DNA of 64,000 nucleotides from Duganella aquatilis (GCF_009674565.1 NZ_WKJL01000016.1:1-64000), one strand, 5' to 3'. Positions 35,143-44,818 are shown, counted from the first letter of the stretch. Numbers and translations: made by a program. The notes: generated by a model not told the origin, from the sequence alone.

Positions 35143-37950
35143 ATGATGAAAGAAACAGTGCTGGCACATTCGGTGCGCCAGATGTTTGCAGGCGGTCTCG
35201 CCATCGCCACGCTGGGCATGATGGCCCAGGTTCAAGCACAGGAAGCCCAGGCGCCGATCCAGCGCGTGGAGATCACGGGTTCCAGCATCAAGCGCGCAAC
35301 TGCCGAGACCGCATCGCCGGTCCAGGTGATTTCCCGTGATGATCTGATGAAGTCCGGCAAGGCCACCGTGGCTGACTACCTGCAAACCCTGACCGCTGAC
35401 GGCGCCGGCTCGCTGCCGACCGGCTTCGGTAACGGTTTCGCCGCTGGTTCGACCGCCATTTCGCTGCGCGGCCTGGGTGCGACCTCGACCCTGGTGCTGC
35501 TGAACGGCCGCCGCATGGCGCCATTCGCCCGTGCCGATGACGGCCAGAAGAGCTTCACCGACCTGTCGACCGTGCCGATGCAGATCGTCGAGCGCATCGA
35601 GATCCTGAAGGACGGCGCTTCGTCCACCTACGGCGCCGACGCGATCGCCGGCGTGGTCAACATCATCCTGCGCAAGGACTTCACCGGCCTGACCATCAAG
35701 GCCGACACCGGCGCCTCGCGCTACAGCGACGCCCAGCAGCACAAGGCGTCGGTCACCTACGGCAAGGGCTCCCTGGACGAAGACAAGTACAACTTCGTGG
35801 TCAACGCCGAGTACTTCAAATCCGACCCACTGATGAACAGCGACCGCAAGGACCGCGCCTGGATCGGCAAGGGCGACCTGCGTCCATACGGCTACCCGAT
35901 CGGCACCCAGTTCGCGTCGGGCTACATCAGCGGCAACAACAACGCCGCCGCCAGCCCGGTCGGCGCGATCCGCAATCCGACCACGCTGGACTACGTGTCG
36001 CTGCCAGGCTGCTCCAAGCTGTCGACCGCGTCGCCACAAGATCCGAAAGGCGGCTGCCTGTGGTACCAGGACCAGTTCCGCTCCATGCAGCCGAACATCG
36101 AAGGCGTGAACCTGTACACCCGCGGCACCTGGCAGGTCAACGAGAACACCCAGGCCTACGCGGAAGCCGGCTACTCGCAGCGTAACACCTCGTTCATCCT
36201 GACCCCGCCGTCGATCACCCCGACCGTGGCCTTCCCGCCAAACGCGGCCAACCCGACCGGCGTGATCAACTACGGCTCCGGCGCCGGCACCACCATCGTG
36301 CTGGCCCCGTCGCATCCGCAGAACCCGTTCGGCGCCGCCGCCCGCGTGCGCTACAGCGCGTTCGACGTCGGCCCAAGCACCCGTGCCGTGGACAACAACT
36401 TCACCCGCTTCGTGGTCGGCCTGAAAGGCTCGGCGCTGGGTTGGGACTACGACACCGGCTACACCCACTCCGAGTCCAAGCTGGACCTGGACTACAGCAA
36501 CATGCTGAACATGGCCGTGGTCAAGGCTGCGCTGGGCGATCCGACCAGCAAGTACTTCCCGTACTACATCGGCGACCAGGCGTCCAAAAACCCGGCCTCG
36601 CTGTACGCAGCAATGGTGACCCATGCTTACTCGCACTCGTTCACCAAGCTGGACATCATCGACTTCAAGGCCACCCGTTCGCTGATGACCCTGCCAGGCG
36701 GCGACCTCGGTCTGGCAATCGGCGCGGAACACCGTCGTGACAAGCTGTCGAACCCATCGCTGTCGGGCACCGAAAACGGCACCATCAACGCCAGCTACGT
36801 GGCGGCGTTCGGCGACACCAAGGTGTCGGCGGTCTACGCCGAATTGCTGGCGCCGGTACTGCAAACCGTGGAACTGTCGGCCGCCGTGCGTTACGACAAA
36901 TACGACCACTTCTCGTCGACCACGCCGAAAGCCGGCGTGAAATGGACCCCGGTGAAGAGCTTCGCCCTGCGCGGCACCTACTCGGAAGGCTTCCGTGCGC
37001 CAGGCCCTGCGGAAAGCAGCGCCCTGTCGCAATCGACCGGCACCTCGACCGTGCGCGATCCGATCCGCTGCCCGAACGGCACCCCGCTGCCAGGCGCAAC
37101 CTCGACCGACTGCGCGGCTTCCGTCGCGGCTGTGAAAATCGGCGATCCTAACCTGCGTCCGGAAACCTCGAAAGGTCTGACCCTGGGCCTGGTGTGGGAT
37201 CCGCTGAACGACCTGTCGCTGTCGCTGGACGGCTGGAAGATCAAACGTTCCGACGAGATCAACCCGCTGCCGTACAACGAAGCAGCAGCGCTGCCGACCG
37301 CGATCCGCGCCGACAACAACCTGGTGGGTGCTGACGGTAAAGTCATCCCGAACAGCGGCACGCTGCTGATCACCAAGGCGCCATACCGCAATTCCAGCTT
37401 CACCGAAGTCAAAGGTGTCGACCTGGATGTGAAACAGCGTCTGCGTCTGGGCGACTACGGCCGCGGCAGCGTTGGCCTGACCTGGACCCACGTGGCATCG
37501 TGGGTGCGCGCCGAGTCCGCCACCGTGCGTTACCAGTTCGCTGGCACCCACGGCAACTGCGACACCTCGAACTGCGCCGGTACGCCGAAAGACAAGATCA
37601 GCGTCAACGCTTCGTGGGATCCTAGCCAGGCCTGGAACTTCAGCGCCATCGCCAACTACCGTTCGGACATGAAAAACGTCCTGTTCGAAGGCGACCTGTG
37701 CGCTTCGAAACTGGCCAGCGGTGCCGACGCGCCTAACGGTTGCAAAATCGCTTCGTTCACCACGGTTGACCTGTCGACCCGTTGGAACGTGAACAAGCAA
37801 CTGCAACTTTTCGCTTCGGTCAACAACGTGTTCGACAAGATCGCCCCGCTGGATCCACTGACCTACGGCGGCATGAGCTACAACCCGATGGATGCTAGCG
37901 GCGCAATCGGCCGTTACTTCAAAATCGGCGCCAGCTACAAGTTCTTCTGA
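35143..37950 (+). CDS. TonB-dependent receptor
   Basis: A 935-residue receptor with a signal peptide to about residue 31 (MAQVQA), TonB-box-like RVEITGSSIKR, a plug domain (to about residue 180, VVNIILRKDF) and a beta-barrel ending in an aromatic residue. AGGGAG precedes ATG 35143 by 6 nt. The motif set resembles the large carbohydrate/peptide-type receptors of Xanthomonas and Caulobacter rather than siderophore receptors. It lies between two near-identical hydrolase genes, suggesting that it imports their product or substrate; that link is inference. Confidence 0.92.
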   Translation: MMKETVLAHSVRQMFAGGLAIATLGMMAQVQAQEAQAPIQRVEITGSSIKRATAETASPVQVISRDDLMKSGKATVADYLQTLTADGAGSLPTGFGNGFAAGSTAISLRGLGATSTLVLLNGRRMAPFARADDGQKSFTDLSTVPMQIVERIEILKDGASSTYGADAIAGVVNIILRKDFTGLTIKADTGASRYSDAQQHKASVTYGKGSLDEDKYNFVVNAEYFKSDPLMNSDRKDRAWIGKGDLRPYGYPIGTQFASGYISGNNNAAASPVGAIRNPTTLDYVSLPGCSKLSTASPQDPKGGCLWYQDQFRSMQPNIEGVNLYTRGTWQVNENTQAYAEAGYSQRNTSFILTPPSITPTVAFPPNAANPTGVINYGSGAGTTIVLAPSHPQNPFGAAARVRYSAFDVGPSTRAVDNNFTRFVVGLKGSALGWDYDTGYTHSESKLDLDYSNMLNMAVVKAALGDPTSKYFPYYIGDQASKNPASLYAAMVTHAYSHSFTKLDIIDFKATRSLMTLPGGDLGLAIGAEHRRDKLSNPSLSGTENGTINASYVAAFGDTKVSAVYAELLAPVLQTVELSAAVRYDKYDHFSSTTPKAGVKWTPVKSFALRGTYSEGFRAPGPAESSALSQSTGTSTVRDPIRCPNGTPLPGATSTDCAASVAAVKIGDPNLRPETSKGLTLGLVWDPLNDLSLSLDGWKIKRSDEINPLPYNEAAALPTAIRADNNLVGADGKVIPNSGTLLITKAPYRNSSFTEVKGVDLDVKQRLRLGDYGRGSVGLTWTHVASWVRAESATVRYQFAGTHGNCDTSNCAGTPKDKISVNASWDPSQAWNFSAIANYRSDMKNVLFEGDLCASKLASGADAPNGCKIASFTTVDLSTRWNVNKQLQLFASVNNVFDKIAPLDPLTYGGMSYNPMDASGAIGRYFKIGASYKFF

Positions 37951-37956
37951 TAGCTG

Positions 37957-38020
37957 CGCATGCCGGGGCCTGTCCCCGGCATGCGATGGAAAGGGCGGTG
38001 AGCAATCACCGCCCTTTTTT
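37957..38020 (+). terminator. Double hairpin terminator after the TonB receptor
   Basis: The first stem is CGCATGCCGGGG / CCCCGGCATGCG (37957-37968 and 37974-37985). The second is AAGGGCGGTGA / TCACCGCCCTT (37991-38001 and 38006-38016), running straight into a T-run, and is the effective terminator. Confidence 0.9.
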
Positions 38021-38150
38021 TATTTTTAAAAATTGCTTGCTATTGAATAGTGCGCGATATATATTGAGCACATGGACAGCGCAACATTGTCCGGCAAGAC
38101 CGAAAAACATAGTTCACTACTAAATCGCTAATTACTGAATGGAGTCCATC

Positions 38151-39149
38151 ATGAGCAAAGAAAACCAAGACCAAGCTGTCAGCCTGTCGCGTCGTTCCGC
38201 AATGTTCAGTGGCGCCGGCGCCGCAGCCGCCGCTGTCGCCGTGCCGCTGGCGGCGCTGGCTGGCGGCAGCGCGCAAGCTGCTCCAGTGGTGAACGGCAAA
38301 GGTGCGGTCGCCAAGACCGGCAGCACCATCACCACCCGCGACGGCGTCGAGATCTATTACAAGGACTGGGGCCCGCGCAACGGCCAACCGGTGATCCTGA
38401 GTCACGGCTGGCCGCTGAGCTCGGACAGCTGGGAATCGGCAGCGTTCTTCCTGGCCAATAACGGCTTCCGCGTCATCACCCACGACCGTCGCGGCCACGG
38501 CCGTTCGAGCCAGCCGTGGGAAGGCAACGACATGGACCACTACGCCGACGACCTGGCGCAGCTGATCGAAGCGCTGAACCTGAACAACATCATCCTGGCC
38601 GGCTTCTCGACCGGCGGCGGCGAAGTGGCGCGCTATGTGGGCCGCTACGGCACCAAGCGCATCGCCAAGCTGGGCCTGATCTCGGCGGTGCCACCGCTGA
38701 TGCTGAAAACCGCCGATAATCCAGGCGGCCTGCCGATCGAAGTGTTCGACGGCATCCGCGCCGCCTCGGTCAAGGACCGCGGCCAGCTGTACCTGGACCT
38801 GGCTTCGGGCCCGTTCTACAACTACAACCGTCCGGGCGCCAAACCATCGCAAGGCATCATCCAGGCGTGGTATTCGCAAGGCATGCAGGGCGGCTTCAAA
38901 AACACCTATGACTCGATCAAGGCGTTTTCGGAAACCGACTTCCGCGACGACCTGAAAAAGTTCGACAAGCCGACCTTGGTGATCCACGGTGAAGACGACC
39001 AGATCGTGCCGATCGACGCTGCCGGCCGCGCCTCGGCCAAGATCGTCAAGCATGCCAAGCTGATCACCTACCCAGGTGCGCCGCACGGCCTGACCGATAC
39101 CCACAAGGACAAGTTCCACGCCGACTTCCTGGCTTTCGCCAAGTCGTAA
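38151..39149 (+). CDS. Tat-exported alpha/beta hydrolase, chloroperoxidase-like (copy 2)
   Basis: 332 residues. Its signal region (SRRSAMFSGAG) differs from copy 1, but the mature region from STITTRDG to the C terminus is identical in protein sequence. The catalytic serine is Ser153 in GFSTGGGE. GGAG lies 8 nt before ATG 38151. It was produced by duplication, then kept identical by gene conversion or strong constraint, while the leader and promoter diverged. Its own promoter suggests separate regulation from copy 1. Confidence 0.88.
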   Translation: MSKENQDQAVSLSRRSAMFSGAGAAAAAVAVPLAALAGGSAQAAPVVNGKGAVAKTGSTITTRDGVEIYYKDWGPRNGQPVILSHGWPLSSDSWESAAFFLANNGFRVITHDRRGHGRSSQPWEGNDMDHYADDLAQLIEALNLNNIILAGFSTGGGEVARYVGRYGTKRIAKLGLISAVPPLMLKTADNPGGLPIEVFDGIRAASVKDRGQLYLDLASGPFYNYNRPGAKPSQGIIQAWYSQGMQGGFKNTYDSIKAFSETDFRDDLKKFDKPTLVIHGEDDQIVPIDAAGRASAKIVKHAKLITYPGAPHGLTDTHKDKFHADFLAFAKS

Positions 39150-39153
39150 AATC

Positions 39154-39183
39154 AAAAGCCCCGGTCGAAAAACCGGGGCTTTT
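39154..39183. terminator. Bidirectional terminator between hydrolase copy 2 and the TA pair
   Basis: AAAAGCCCCGGT (39154-39165) pairs with ACCGGGGCTTTT (39172-39183), flanked by A on one side and T on the other. It serves the convergent genes on both strands. Confidence 0.9.
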
Positions 39184-39186
39184 TTA

Positions 39187-39564
39187 TCAGATCAGATCGG
39201 CTTCGAGTTTGAATTTCAGCGCGGTGAGGTGGACCTCCTCGATACCGGCATCATCAGGCGCAGAACATCGCGTTATCTCGACGATACCCAAGCGTTTCAA
39301 CTCGTTGATGTCGCGCTGCACAGCATTACGGGAGCGTTGAAGACGTTCTGCGATGGCATCGATCGAGCCGGGATGGTCTTTGATGACACGGAACAGAAAA
39401 CGGTTTTTCGGCCGCAGCAGCCGCAGTAAGTCAGCAGGGTCTCCAAACATGATATAGCTTTGCTCAGGCAGCTCGCGCTTCTGATCGATAAGCTTGGCCA
39501 TGACGCGGCTATGCTGGATAAATTCCTGCTCATCGCAAGTTTTGATGGTAGTGAGAGTTTTCAT
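39187..39564 (-). CDS. HTH protein, probable antitoxin of a DUF6516-type pair
   Basis: 125 residues. The C-terminal part is a winged helix-turn-helix (GSIDAIAERLQRSRNAVQRDINEL), resembling DNA-binding proteins paired with DUF6516 toxins. ATG 39564 overlaps the upstream gene stop (ATGA), and GGAG lies 5 nt before it. The order, toxin first then antitoxin, is the reverse of the commonest arrangement. Function is inferred from the pairing. Confidence 0.7.
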   Translation of the reverse strand: MKTLTTIKTCDEQEFIQHSRVMAKLIDQKRELPEQSYIMFGDPADLLRLLRPKNRFLFRVIKDHPGSIDAIAERLQRSRNAVQRDINELKRLGIVEITRCSAPDDAGIEEVHLTALKFKLEADLI

Positions 39565-39857
39565 GCCTTCTCCAAAACCGACGTCCAATCAAGTAGAAAT
39601 CGCTCCTGGATTTCGTCGAAATTAATGAAGTCAACAAGCTGGACCTGGCCCATGTAATGTCTATGGTGTACATGATGGCTGTTGTCGTAGCCGACTACGC
39701 GCCCATGGTCCTTGTGAGACAGACTGTGATTAATATACGCTAAATTGTAATGTGTGACCGTACCATGCGCGTCGGCCCAGGCTTCAGTGCGAACCAAGCC
39801 ATTGCCCCGTTTTTTGGGGACATGGTAAAGCGTATCGAGGATTTTTTTGTCAGCCAT
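39561..39857 (-). CDS. DUF6516-family toxin candidate
   Basis: A 98-residue protein with the conserved histidine-rich core HHVHHRHYMG and N-terminal LDTLYHVPKKRGNGLVRTE. I place it in DUF6516, a predicted toxin family. Translationally coupled to the downstream HTH gene. Mode of action is unknown. Confidence 0.7.
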   Translation of the reverse strand: MADKKILDTLYHVPKKRGNGLVRTEAWADAHGTVTHYNLAYINHSLSHKDHGRVVGYDNSHHVHHRHYMGQVQLVDFINFDEIQERFLLDWTSVLEKA

Positions 39858-39900
39858 GACTTAGCCTAGCAAGGCTGAGTCATGGGAACTTTGTTCAAAC

Positions 39901-40785
39901 TCAGGTGAGACGGGCGCGCAGGAAGTCGGTGGTGCGCTGCCAGGCCAGTTTGGCGGCCGCCGCATCGTAGCGCGGCGTGGTGTCGTTGTTGAAGCCGTGT
40001 TCGACGCCAGGGTAGACGTGGTATTCGTAGTGCACGCCGGCCTCTTTCAGGGCCTTCTCGTAGGCCGGCCAGCCGGCGCGGATGCGTTCGTCATTGCCGG
40101 CATCGTGAATCAGCAACTGCGCCTTGATGCGCGCCGCATCGTCCGCCTTCGGCTGCGCGCCGTAGAACGGCACCGCCGCCAGCAGATCCGGCAACTGCGT
40201 CGCCAGGTAGTTGGCAATGCCGCCGCCGTAGCAGAAGCCGACCACGCCCAGCTTGCCATTACCTTCCGGCAGCTGCTGCAGCCAGCGCGCGGCGGCGACG
40301 AAATCGACGCGGGTCTTAGTCTGGTCCAGCTTGCCGAACAATTCGCGCGCCTTGTCCTCGTCGCCGGGATAGCCGCCCAGCGTGAACAGCGCGTCCGGTG
40401 CGAAGGCGATGAAGCCGTCGACCGCCAGGCGGCGCGCGATGTCTTCGATGTGCGGATTCAGGCCGCGATTCTCATGCACCACCAGCACGGTCGGCAGCTT
40501 GCCCTTGACGCCGGCAGGGGAGGCCAGGTAACCGCGCACCTTGCCATTGCCCTGCGGCGACGGCAGCTCGACGTAGCGCGTGGCGATGCGCTTGTCGTCC
40601 GGCGTGACCAGCGGCGCGGCAAAGCTCGGGCTGAGGGCGCTGAGCAGACCCGCCGCCGTCGTGCCGCCCACCGCATAACGCGTGGCCGAGGACAGGAAAT
40701 CACGACGGTTGATGCCGCCGTGAACATACTGGTCAAACAGCTTCAGAACTTCCGGATCAAAATCAGCGGCGGTCTTGCGGGTCAT
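39901..40785 (-). CDS. Tat-exported dienelactone hydrolase family protein
   Basis: 294 residues. A Tat motif (NRRDFLSS near residue 27) is followed by a hydrophobic stretch. The hydrolase domain has a cysteine nucleophile in GFCYGGG and a His in EHGFNN, both typical of dienelactone hydrolases (YghX-like). It lies 40 bp downstream of the third TonB receptor on the same strand, so probably co-transcribed with it. Confidence 0.88.
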   Translation of the reverse strand: MTRKTAADFDPEVLKLFDQYVHGGINRRDFLSSATRYAVGGTTAAGLLSALSPSFAAPLVTPDDKRIATRYVELPSPQGNGKVRGYLASPAGVKGKLPTVLVVHENRGLNPHIEDIARRLAVDGFIAFAPDALFTLGGYPGDEDKARELFGKLDQTKTRVDFVAAARWLQQLPEGNGKLGVVGFCYGGGIANYLATQLPDLLAAVPFYGAQPKADDAARIKAQLLIHDAGNDERIRAGWPAYEKALKEAGVHYEYHVYPGVEHGFNNDTTPRYDAAAAKLAWQRTTDFLRARLT

Positions 40786-40825
40786 GTCTCGCTCCGTTGG
40801 AATAAAGATGAACCGCCAGTGTAGC

Positions 40826-42979
40826 CTACAGATTCATTTCCAGCCGCACCGAGAAACGGGCATAGGCGTCGTTGTTGGTGTAGCGGCGCAGCGTCTGGTT
40901 GGCGCCGTAGTATTCGTTGATGCTGTGGCTGTCCCGCGCCAGCAGATTGTCGATGTTGAAGATCAGGCGCTGCGTGGCGCCGACTTTCCAGTTGGCGCCG
41001 GCGTTCAGCGTGAAGCGGTTGGACTGGTAGGTGCGCTGGGTCAGATTGTTGCGGAACCAGTCGCCGGGCAGCCAGTTGGCGTCCAGGTTCAGCTTCAGCG
41101 GCAGATCGGCCAGCGCATAACCGGCGCCCAGCTTGGCGCGCCACGGTAACTGGCCTTCCAGGCGGTTGTCCGGCCCCGGCAGGTCGCGCAGCGCGGAATG
41201 CGCGTAGCCGACGCTGCCTTGCAGATCCAGATTGGGCGCCTCCTTCCACACATCACGCGCGGCCAGGCGGCCTTCCAGATTGACGCCGCGCAGCGTTGCA
41301 TCGCCCAGGTTGGCCGGACGCATCACGTAGCGCGGCACAGTCGCCCACGCCACGTTTTCCAGCGCCAGTTCGGTGCCGGTCTTGTGCGTGATGTCGCGGG
41401 TATAGAACTCGATCTTCGCTTCGCTGCTGGCGCCGAGGCCGTGCGCATACGACAGGTTCACGCCCAGCGAACGTTCCGGCAGCAGCTTGGGATTGCCGGC
41501 GCTGTCGGCCGTGTCTAGCGTGTTGGCGCCGCACAGGCTGCGGTCGTAGCAGGGCGCCAGCGGATTGATGGTCGGATGCAGGAACAACTGGCCGGTATCC
41601 GGCGCCTGGAAAGTGCGGGCGACCGAGGCGCGCAACTGGCGCTTGCTGTCGCCACCGACCTTGTACGCCACATGGGCCGACGGCGACCAGATGCTGAAGC
41701 GCGGACGGTTGTGCACCGTGCCCTCGTCCAGCTCGTGAATGCGCTGCTCGGTGGACATGCCTGCGCTCAGGGACAGGCTCTTGTTCACGCGCCAGTCATC
41801 CTGGACGAAGAATTGGCGCCGCTCCGTGCGCGCGTGGGTGCTGGTGCCGAGCACGGCCTGGCTCAGGTCGGGCAGGCCGTCGATCAGGTCGGTGTAATCG
41901 GCATCGTTGTCGATCTTGGCCAGTTTCATGCCGGCGGAGAAATCGTGGCCGCCGGTGAATGCGGTCTTGAAGGTCAGGTCCAGGAAGCGGTTCGTGACGT
42001 CGAGGTCGCGGACTTGCTGGCGCAGGTGATCACCCTCCACCGACCAGTTGTCCATGCGCCGGATGGTGGTGGTCGGCTGCATGCGGCTGAAGCGGCCCTG
42101 CAGCGACAGGCTGCTGTCCGGACTGATCTTCCAGTCCCAGCCCAGCGGCAGTTCGATGATCGTGGTGCGATCGCGGTGCTGCCGTTCGGCTGACAGCGTG
42201 TCGCCATCGCCCCACAGGCGCTGCTCCACGCCATGCGAATGGACGCCCATATACGTTGCCGCCGGTTTGAAGGACAGCTTGTGCTCGGGATTGACGGCCC
42301 AGGCGATCTCGCTGCTGGCCAGCACGGTCTCGACCCGGCTCACGCCGCTGCTTTCCCCGTGAAACTGCGGCGTCGGCGCGGCGGTGCCGAGACTTTGCGT
42401 CTGCTGATACTGCTCGGCATTGGGCGTCGTGCGGCTGTTCGCGATCAGCATGAAGTTGTAGCTTATTGGCAGGCTGGACGGCAGTTGATTGCTCATCAGC
42501 GTCGCATTGGCGCTGCCGTAGCCGGCCGACGTGGAACCGCCGGCACGCAGCAGCGTCATCGCCTTGCGGTCGATCTTGCGGCGGATGATATTGATGGTGC
42601 CGGCAACGCCGAACGGCCCGGTGCTGGCGGTGGCAGACTTGATGATCTCGATCTTTTCCACCTGCACCAGGTCCATCGCGTAAGGATCGGTGAGGCTTTC
42701 GCGACCATCGACCAGGATCTGCGTGTAACCCGTCAGGCCGAGTAGGCCAAGGCGGCCATCCTTGCCGATCGTAATGGCCGGCTCGCGCCGCAAGGCGTCG
42801 CCGACGTTTTGCTGACCGCTTTCTTCCAGCGTCTTCCTGCTGATGATGAGTTTTCCAGCGACAAAATCGCGGCTCGCCTCCACATCGGTCTGACCATTCA
42901 CCACAACGGTTTGCGGCCCGTCTTCCGCGTACACCTGCGCCGATGCCAGCAGCATCAACAAGCAATATCTCAGCGTCAT
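40826..42979 (-). CDS. TonB-dependent receptor
   Basis: A 717-residue receptor with a signal peptide to about residue 18 (QVYA), TonB-box-like TVVVNGQ, plug and beta-barrel. The C terminus ends EMNL rather than in the usual aromatic residue. It is upstream of the dienelactone hydrolase on the same strand. Ligand unknown. Confidence 0.88.
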   Translation of the reverse strand: MTLRYCLLMLLASAQVYAEDGPQTVVVNGQTDVEASRDFVAGKLIISRKTLEESGQQNVGDALRREPAITIGKDGRLGLLGLTGYTQILVDGRESLTDPYAMDLVQVEKIEIIKSATASTGPFGVAGTINIIRRKIDRKAMTLLRAGGSTSAGYGSANATLMSNQLPSSLPISYNFMLIANSRTTPNAEQYQQTQSLGTAAPTPQFHGESSGVSRVETVLASSEIAWAVNPEHKLSFKPAATYMGVHSHGVEQRLWGDGDTLSAERQHRDRTTIIELPLGWDWKISPDSSLSLQGRFSRMQPTTTIRRMDNWSVEGDHLRQQVRDLDVTNRFLDLTFKTAFTGGHDFSAGMKLAKIDNDADYTDLIDGLPDLSQAVLGTSTHARTERRQFFVQDDWRVNKSLSLSAGMSTEQRIHELDEGTVHNRPRFSIWSPSAHVAYKVGGDSKRQLRASVARTFQAPDTGQLFLHPTINPLAPCYDRSLCGANTLDTADSAGNPKLLPERSLGVNLSYAHGLGASSEAKIEFYTRDITHKTGTELALENVAWATVPRYVMRPANLGDATLRGVNLEGRLAARDVWKEAPNLDLQGSVGYAHSALRDLPGPDNRLEGQLPWRAKLGAGYALADLPLKLNLDANWLPGDWFRNNLTQRTYQSNRFTLNAGANWKVGATQRLIFNIDNLLARDSHSINEYYGANQTLRRYTNNDAYARFSVRLEMNL

Positions 42980-43171
42980 TACTTCATTGTCTATTGATAA
43001 AACACTATTATTGCATGCGGTAAAGATGTTAAAAAGAAAAATATGAAATTTACTAATATGGCATGTCGATAAAGCGGCAGACGATTCCAGTAAAAGCTCG
43101 TTTTATTATAAAAAATAGTCGTACAATCAAAGACTTGTAGTAATCGTAAACCGGCAAAAAAAGCGGCAAAA

Positions 43172-44344
43172 ATGTACGATTCAGCACATCAGTTTGAACC
43201 ACTTTTGCTTAACGACCGGCAACTTGAAACAGTAGCGCCGTTAAGCCAGAGCATTGTCATGGGCTCGATAAAGCTGACATCCGTTGCGCATGAAACAACC
43301 CGAGCCACGCTCCGCGAACTTGTCCAGAAGATGAACTCCTTCTACAGCAATCGGATAGAAGGCCAGATTACACATCCGCGCAATATTGAGCGGGCGCTAC
43401 AGAATGACTTCTCGCACCGACCGGATATAGCCCGGTTGCAGCGCATCGCGCTTGCGCATATCGCAGCGGAAAAAGAACTGGAAGGGGTGGGTGACGCTGG
43501 TTCCGCACTGCGATCGGTTTTTTTGATTAATGTGCATCGTGCACTGTATGAAAGACTTGCGCCCGGCGACCGGCTTTCTGATGACGGGGACGTGATTATT
43601 CCTGGACAGATCCGAACCCGGAATGTGCAGGTTAGCAGGCATGTGCCGCCGAATGCTGGTTCTCTGCCAGTTTTTCTCAAGCGGCTCGATGAAGTCTACG
43701 ATGCCTCACGAGGGTGGGGACAGATTTTGATCCACACTGCCTGCCTCCACCAAAGGATCGCCTGGGTTCATCCTTTTTTGGACGGGAATGGCAGGGCAAC
43801 CCGGCTTCAGAGTCACTGCGCCTTGTGGAAATTGTCTGAAGGCCTTTGGTCGCCTAGCCGGGGATTAGCGAGGTCCACGGACGCTTATTACGCCGCACTG
43901 CATAACGCCGACTCTCCGCGACGTGGGGATCTGGATGGTCGCGGCAACCTCAGTGCTTTGGGATTGCTGGAGTGGGTAAAGTACTTCCTCGGCGTTTGTG
44001 AGGATCAGGTGACGTACATGTCGAACATGCTGGCGTTAGATGGCATATCGCAGCGGATCGAGGCGCTGATCCTCTTCCGCTCAACGCAGGACAAGCGTAT
44101 GCGGCGCGAAGCGATCCTGCCACTCATTCATGTTTTCGCACTCGGGCCAGTGACACGCGGGGAGTTTGCGCAACTGACAGGTCTGGGCGAGCGCAATGCC
44201 AGATCGCTGCTGTCGAAGCTGTTGGCGGATGGCCTCCTGGTGAGCGACACCGCTTATGGTCCGGTTCGCATTGGACTGCCCTTGGATTCGTTGGGGATGC
44301 TGTTCCCTAACCTCTACCCCGAGGCAAGCCTTCCTCTCGACTAG
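43172..44344 (+). CDS. Fic-domain protein with N-terminal inhibitory motif
   Basis: A 390-residue Fic protein. The catalytic motif HPFLDGNGRATR is intact (His200), which in this family AMPylates target proteins using ATP. An inhibitory motif SNRIEG (Glu63) matches [S/T]xxxE[G/N], so it is a class II self-inhibited Fic. The C-terminal 100 residues form a winged helix-like region (GPVTRGEFAQLTGLGERNARSLLSKL), as in many Fic regulators. The start has no strong ribosome site. Targets unknown. Confidence 0.9.
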   Translation: MYDSAHQFEPLLLNDRQLETVAPLSQSIVMGSIKLTSVAHETTRATLRELVQKMNSFYSNRIEGQITHPRNIERALQNDFSHRPDIARLQRIALAHIAAEKELEGVGDAGSALRSVFLINVHRALYERLAPGDRLSDDGDVIIPGQIRTRNVQVSRHVPPNAGSLPVFLKRLDEVYDASRGWGQILIHTACLHQRIAWVHPFLDGNGRATRLQSHCALWKLSEGLWSPSRGLARSTDAYYAALHNADSPRRGDLDGRGNLSALGLLEWVKYFLGVCEDQVTYMSNMLALDGISQRIEALILFRSTQDKRMRREAILPLIHVFALGPVTRGEFAQLTGLGERNARSLLSKLLADGLLVSDTAYGPVRIGLPLDSLGMLFPNLYPEASLPLD

Positions 44345-44364
44345 GCGCAGGATAGAATGATGAG

Positions 44365-44670
44365 ATGTCAAAAACTCCCAAATTCCCAGGCCCATTGACA
44401 GCGCGCGGCGCCGTCCTGGCGGTATTGATATCGGATGCCGACCAGACCGGCGCTGAACCGCTGCAAGGCCGCACCTCACTTGCCGTCATCGTCAAGACAT
44501 TGAAGCGCAAGTACCATTGGCCAATCGAGTCCAGCAGCTTCCCTTCCAATTCCGGCGATGGGAGAGCGACGTGGGCTACTGTGTATAGCCTGCCGCCGGC
44601 AACGGTGGCCAAAGCCTTGGACAATGGCGGACGTGAGTGGCTGGATCGCCGAGTGGGGGCGAAGGCCTGA
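44365..44670 (+). CDS. Hypothetical protein downstream of fic
   Basis: 101 residues, starting 20 bp after the Fic stop. No recognised domain; the centre (SLAVIVKTLKRKYHWPIES) may be helical and the length suits a small DNA-binding or partner protein. It ends just outside the left end of the integrative element, so it is either host DNA or a relic of an older insertion at the same tRNA. Confidence 0.5.
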   Translation: MSKTPKFPGPLTARGAVLAVLISDADQTGAEPLQGRTSLAVIVKTLKRKYHWPIESSSFPSNSGDGRATWATVYSLPPATVAKALDNGGREWLDRRVGAKA

Positions 44671-44720
44671 ATTCTTGTGGGAACGCGTGGAAAAGACGGT
44701 CGAGATATGGTCCAAGAAAA

Positions 44721-44818
44721 AAAGGGTTACAAGCGTGAGCATGTAACCCTTCATTTTTCCTGCTTATTTCTGGTGCCGACTGCCGGTTTCGAACTGGCCA
44801 CCTGATGATTACAAATCA
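44721..44818. repeat. Distal att repeat: displaced 3' half of tRNA-Thr plus its hairpin
   Basis: This 98-nt block aligns without gaps to 51866-51963 (about 79 of 98 identical). It holds a hairpin AGGGTTACA / TGTAACCCT (44723-44731 and 44742-44750), then the CCA end (TGG at 44771) and the T-arm to anticodon part of tRNA-Thr on the minus strand. The last 20 nt (44799-44818, CACCTGATGATTACAAATCA) are identical and are the probable crossover core. It is the original tRNA 3' end pushed away by integration. Confidence 0.85.

Noticed and set aside
44771..44818. A second tRNA-Thr gene at the left end of the element
   Set aside because: Only the 3' half is present; the 5' acceptor and D-arm are missing, so it is the displaced att fragment.
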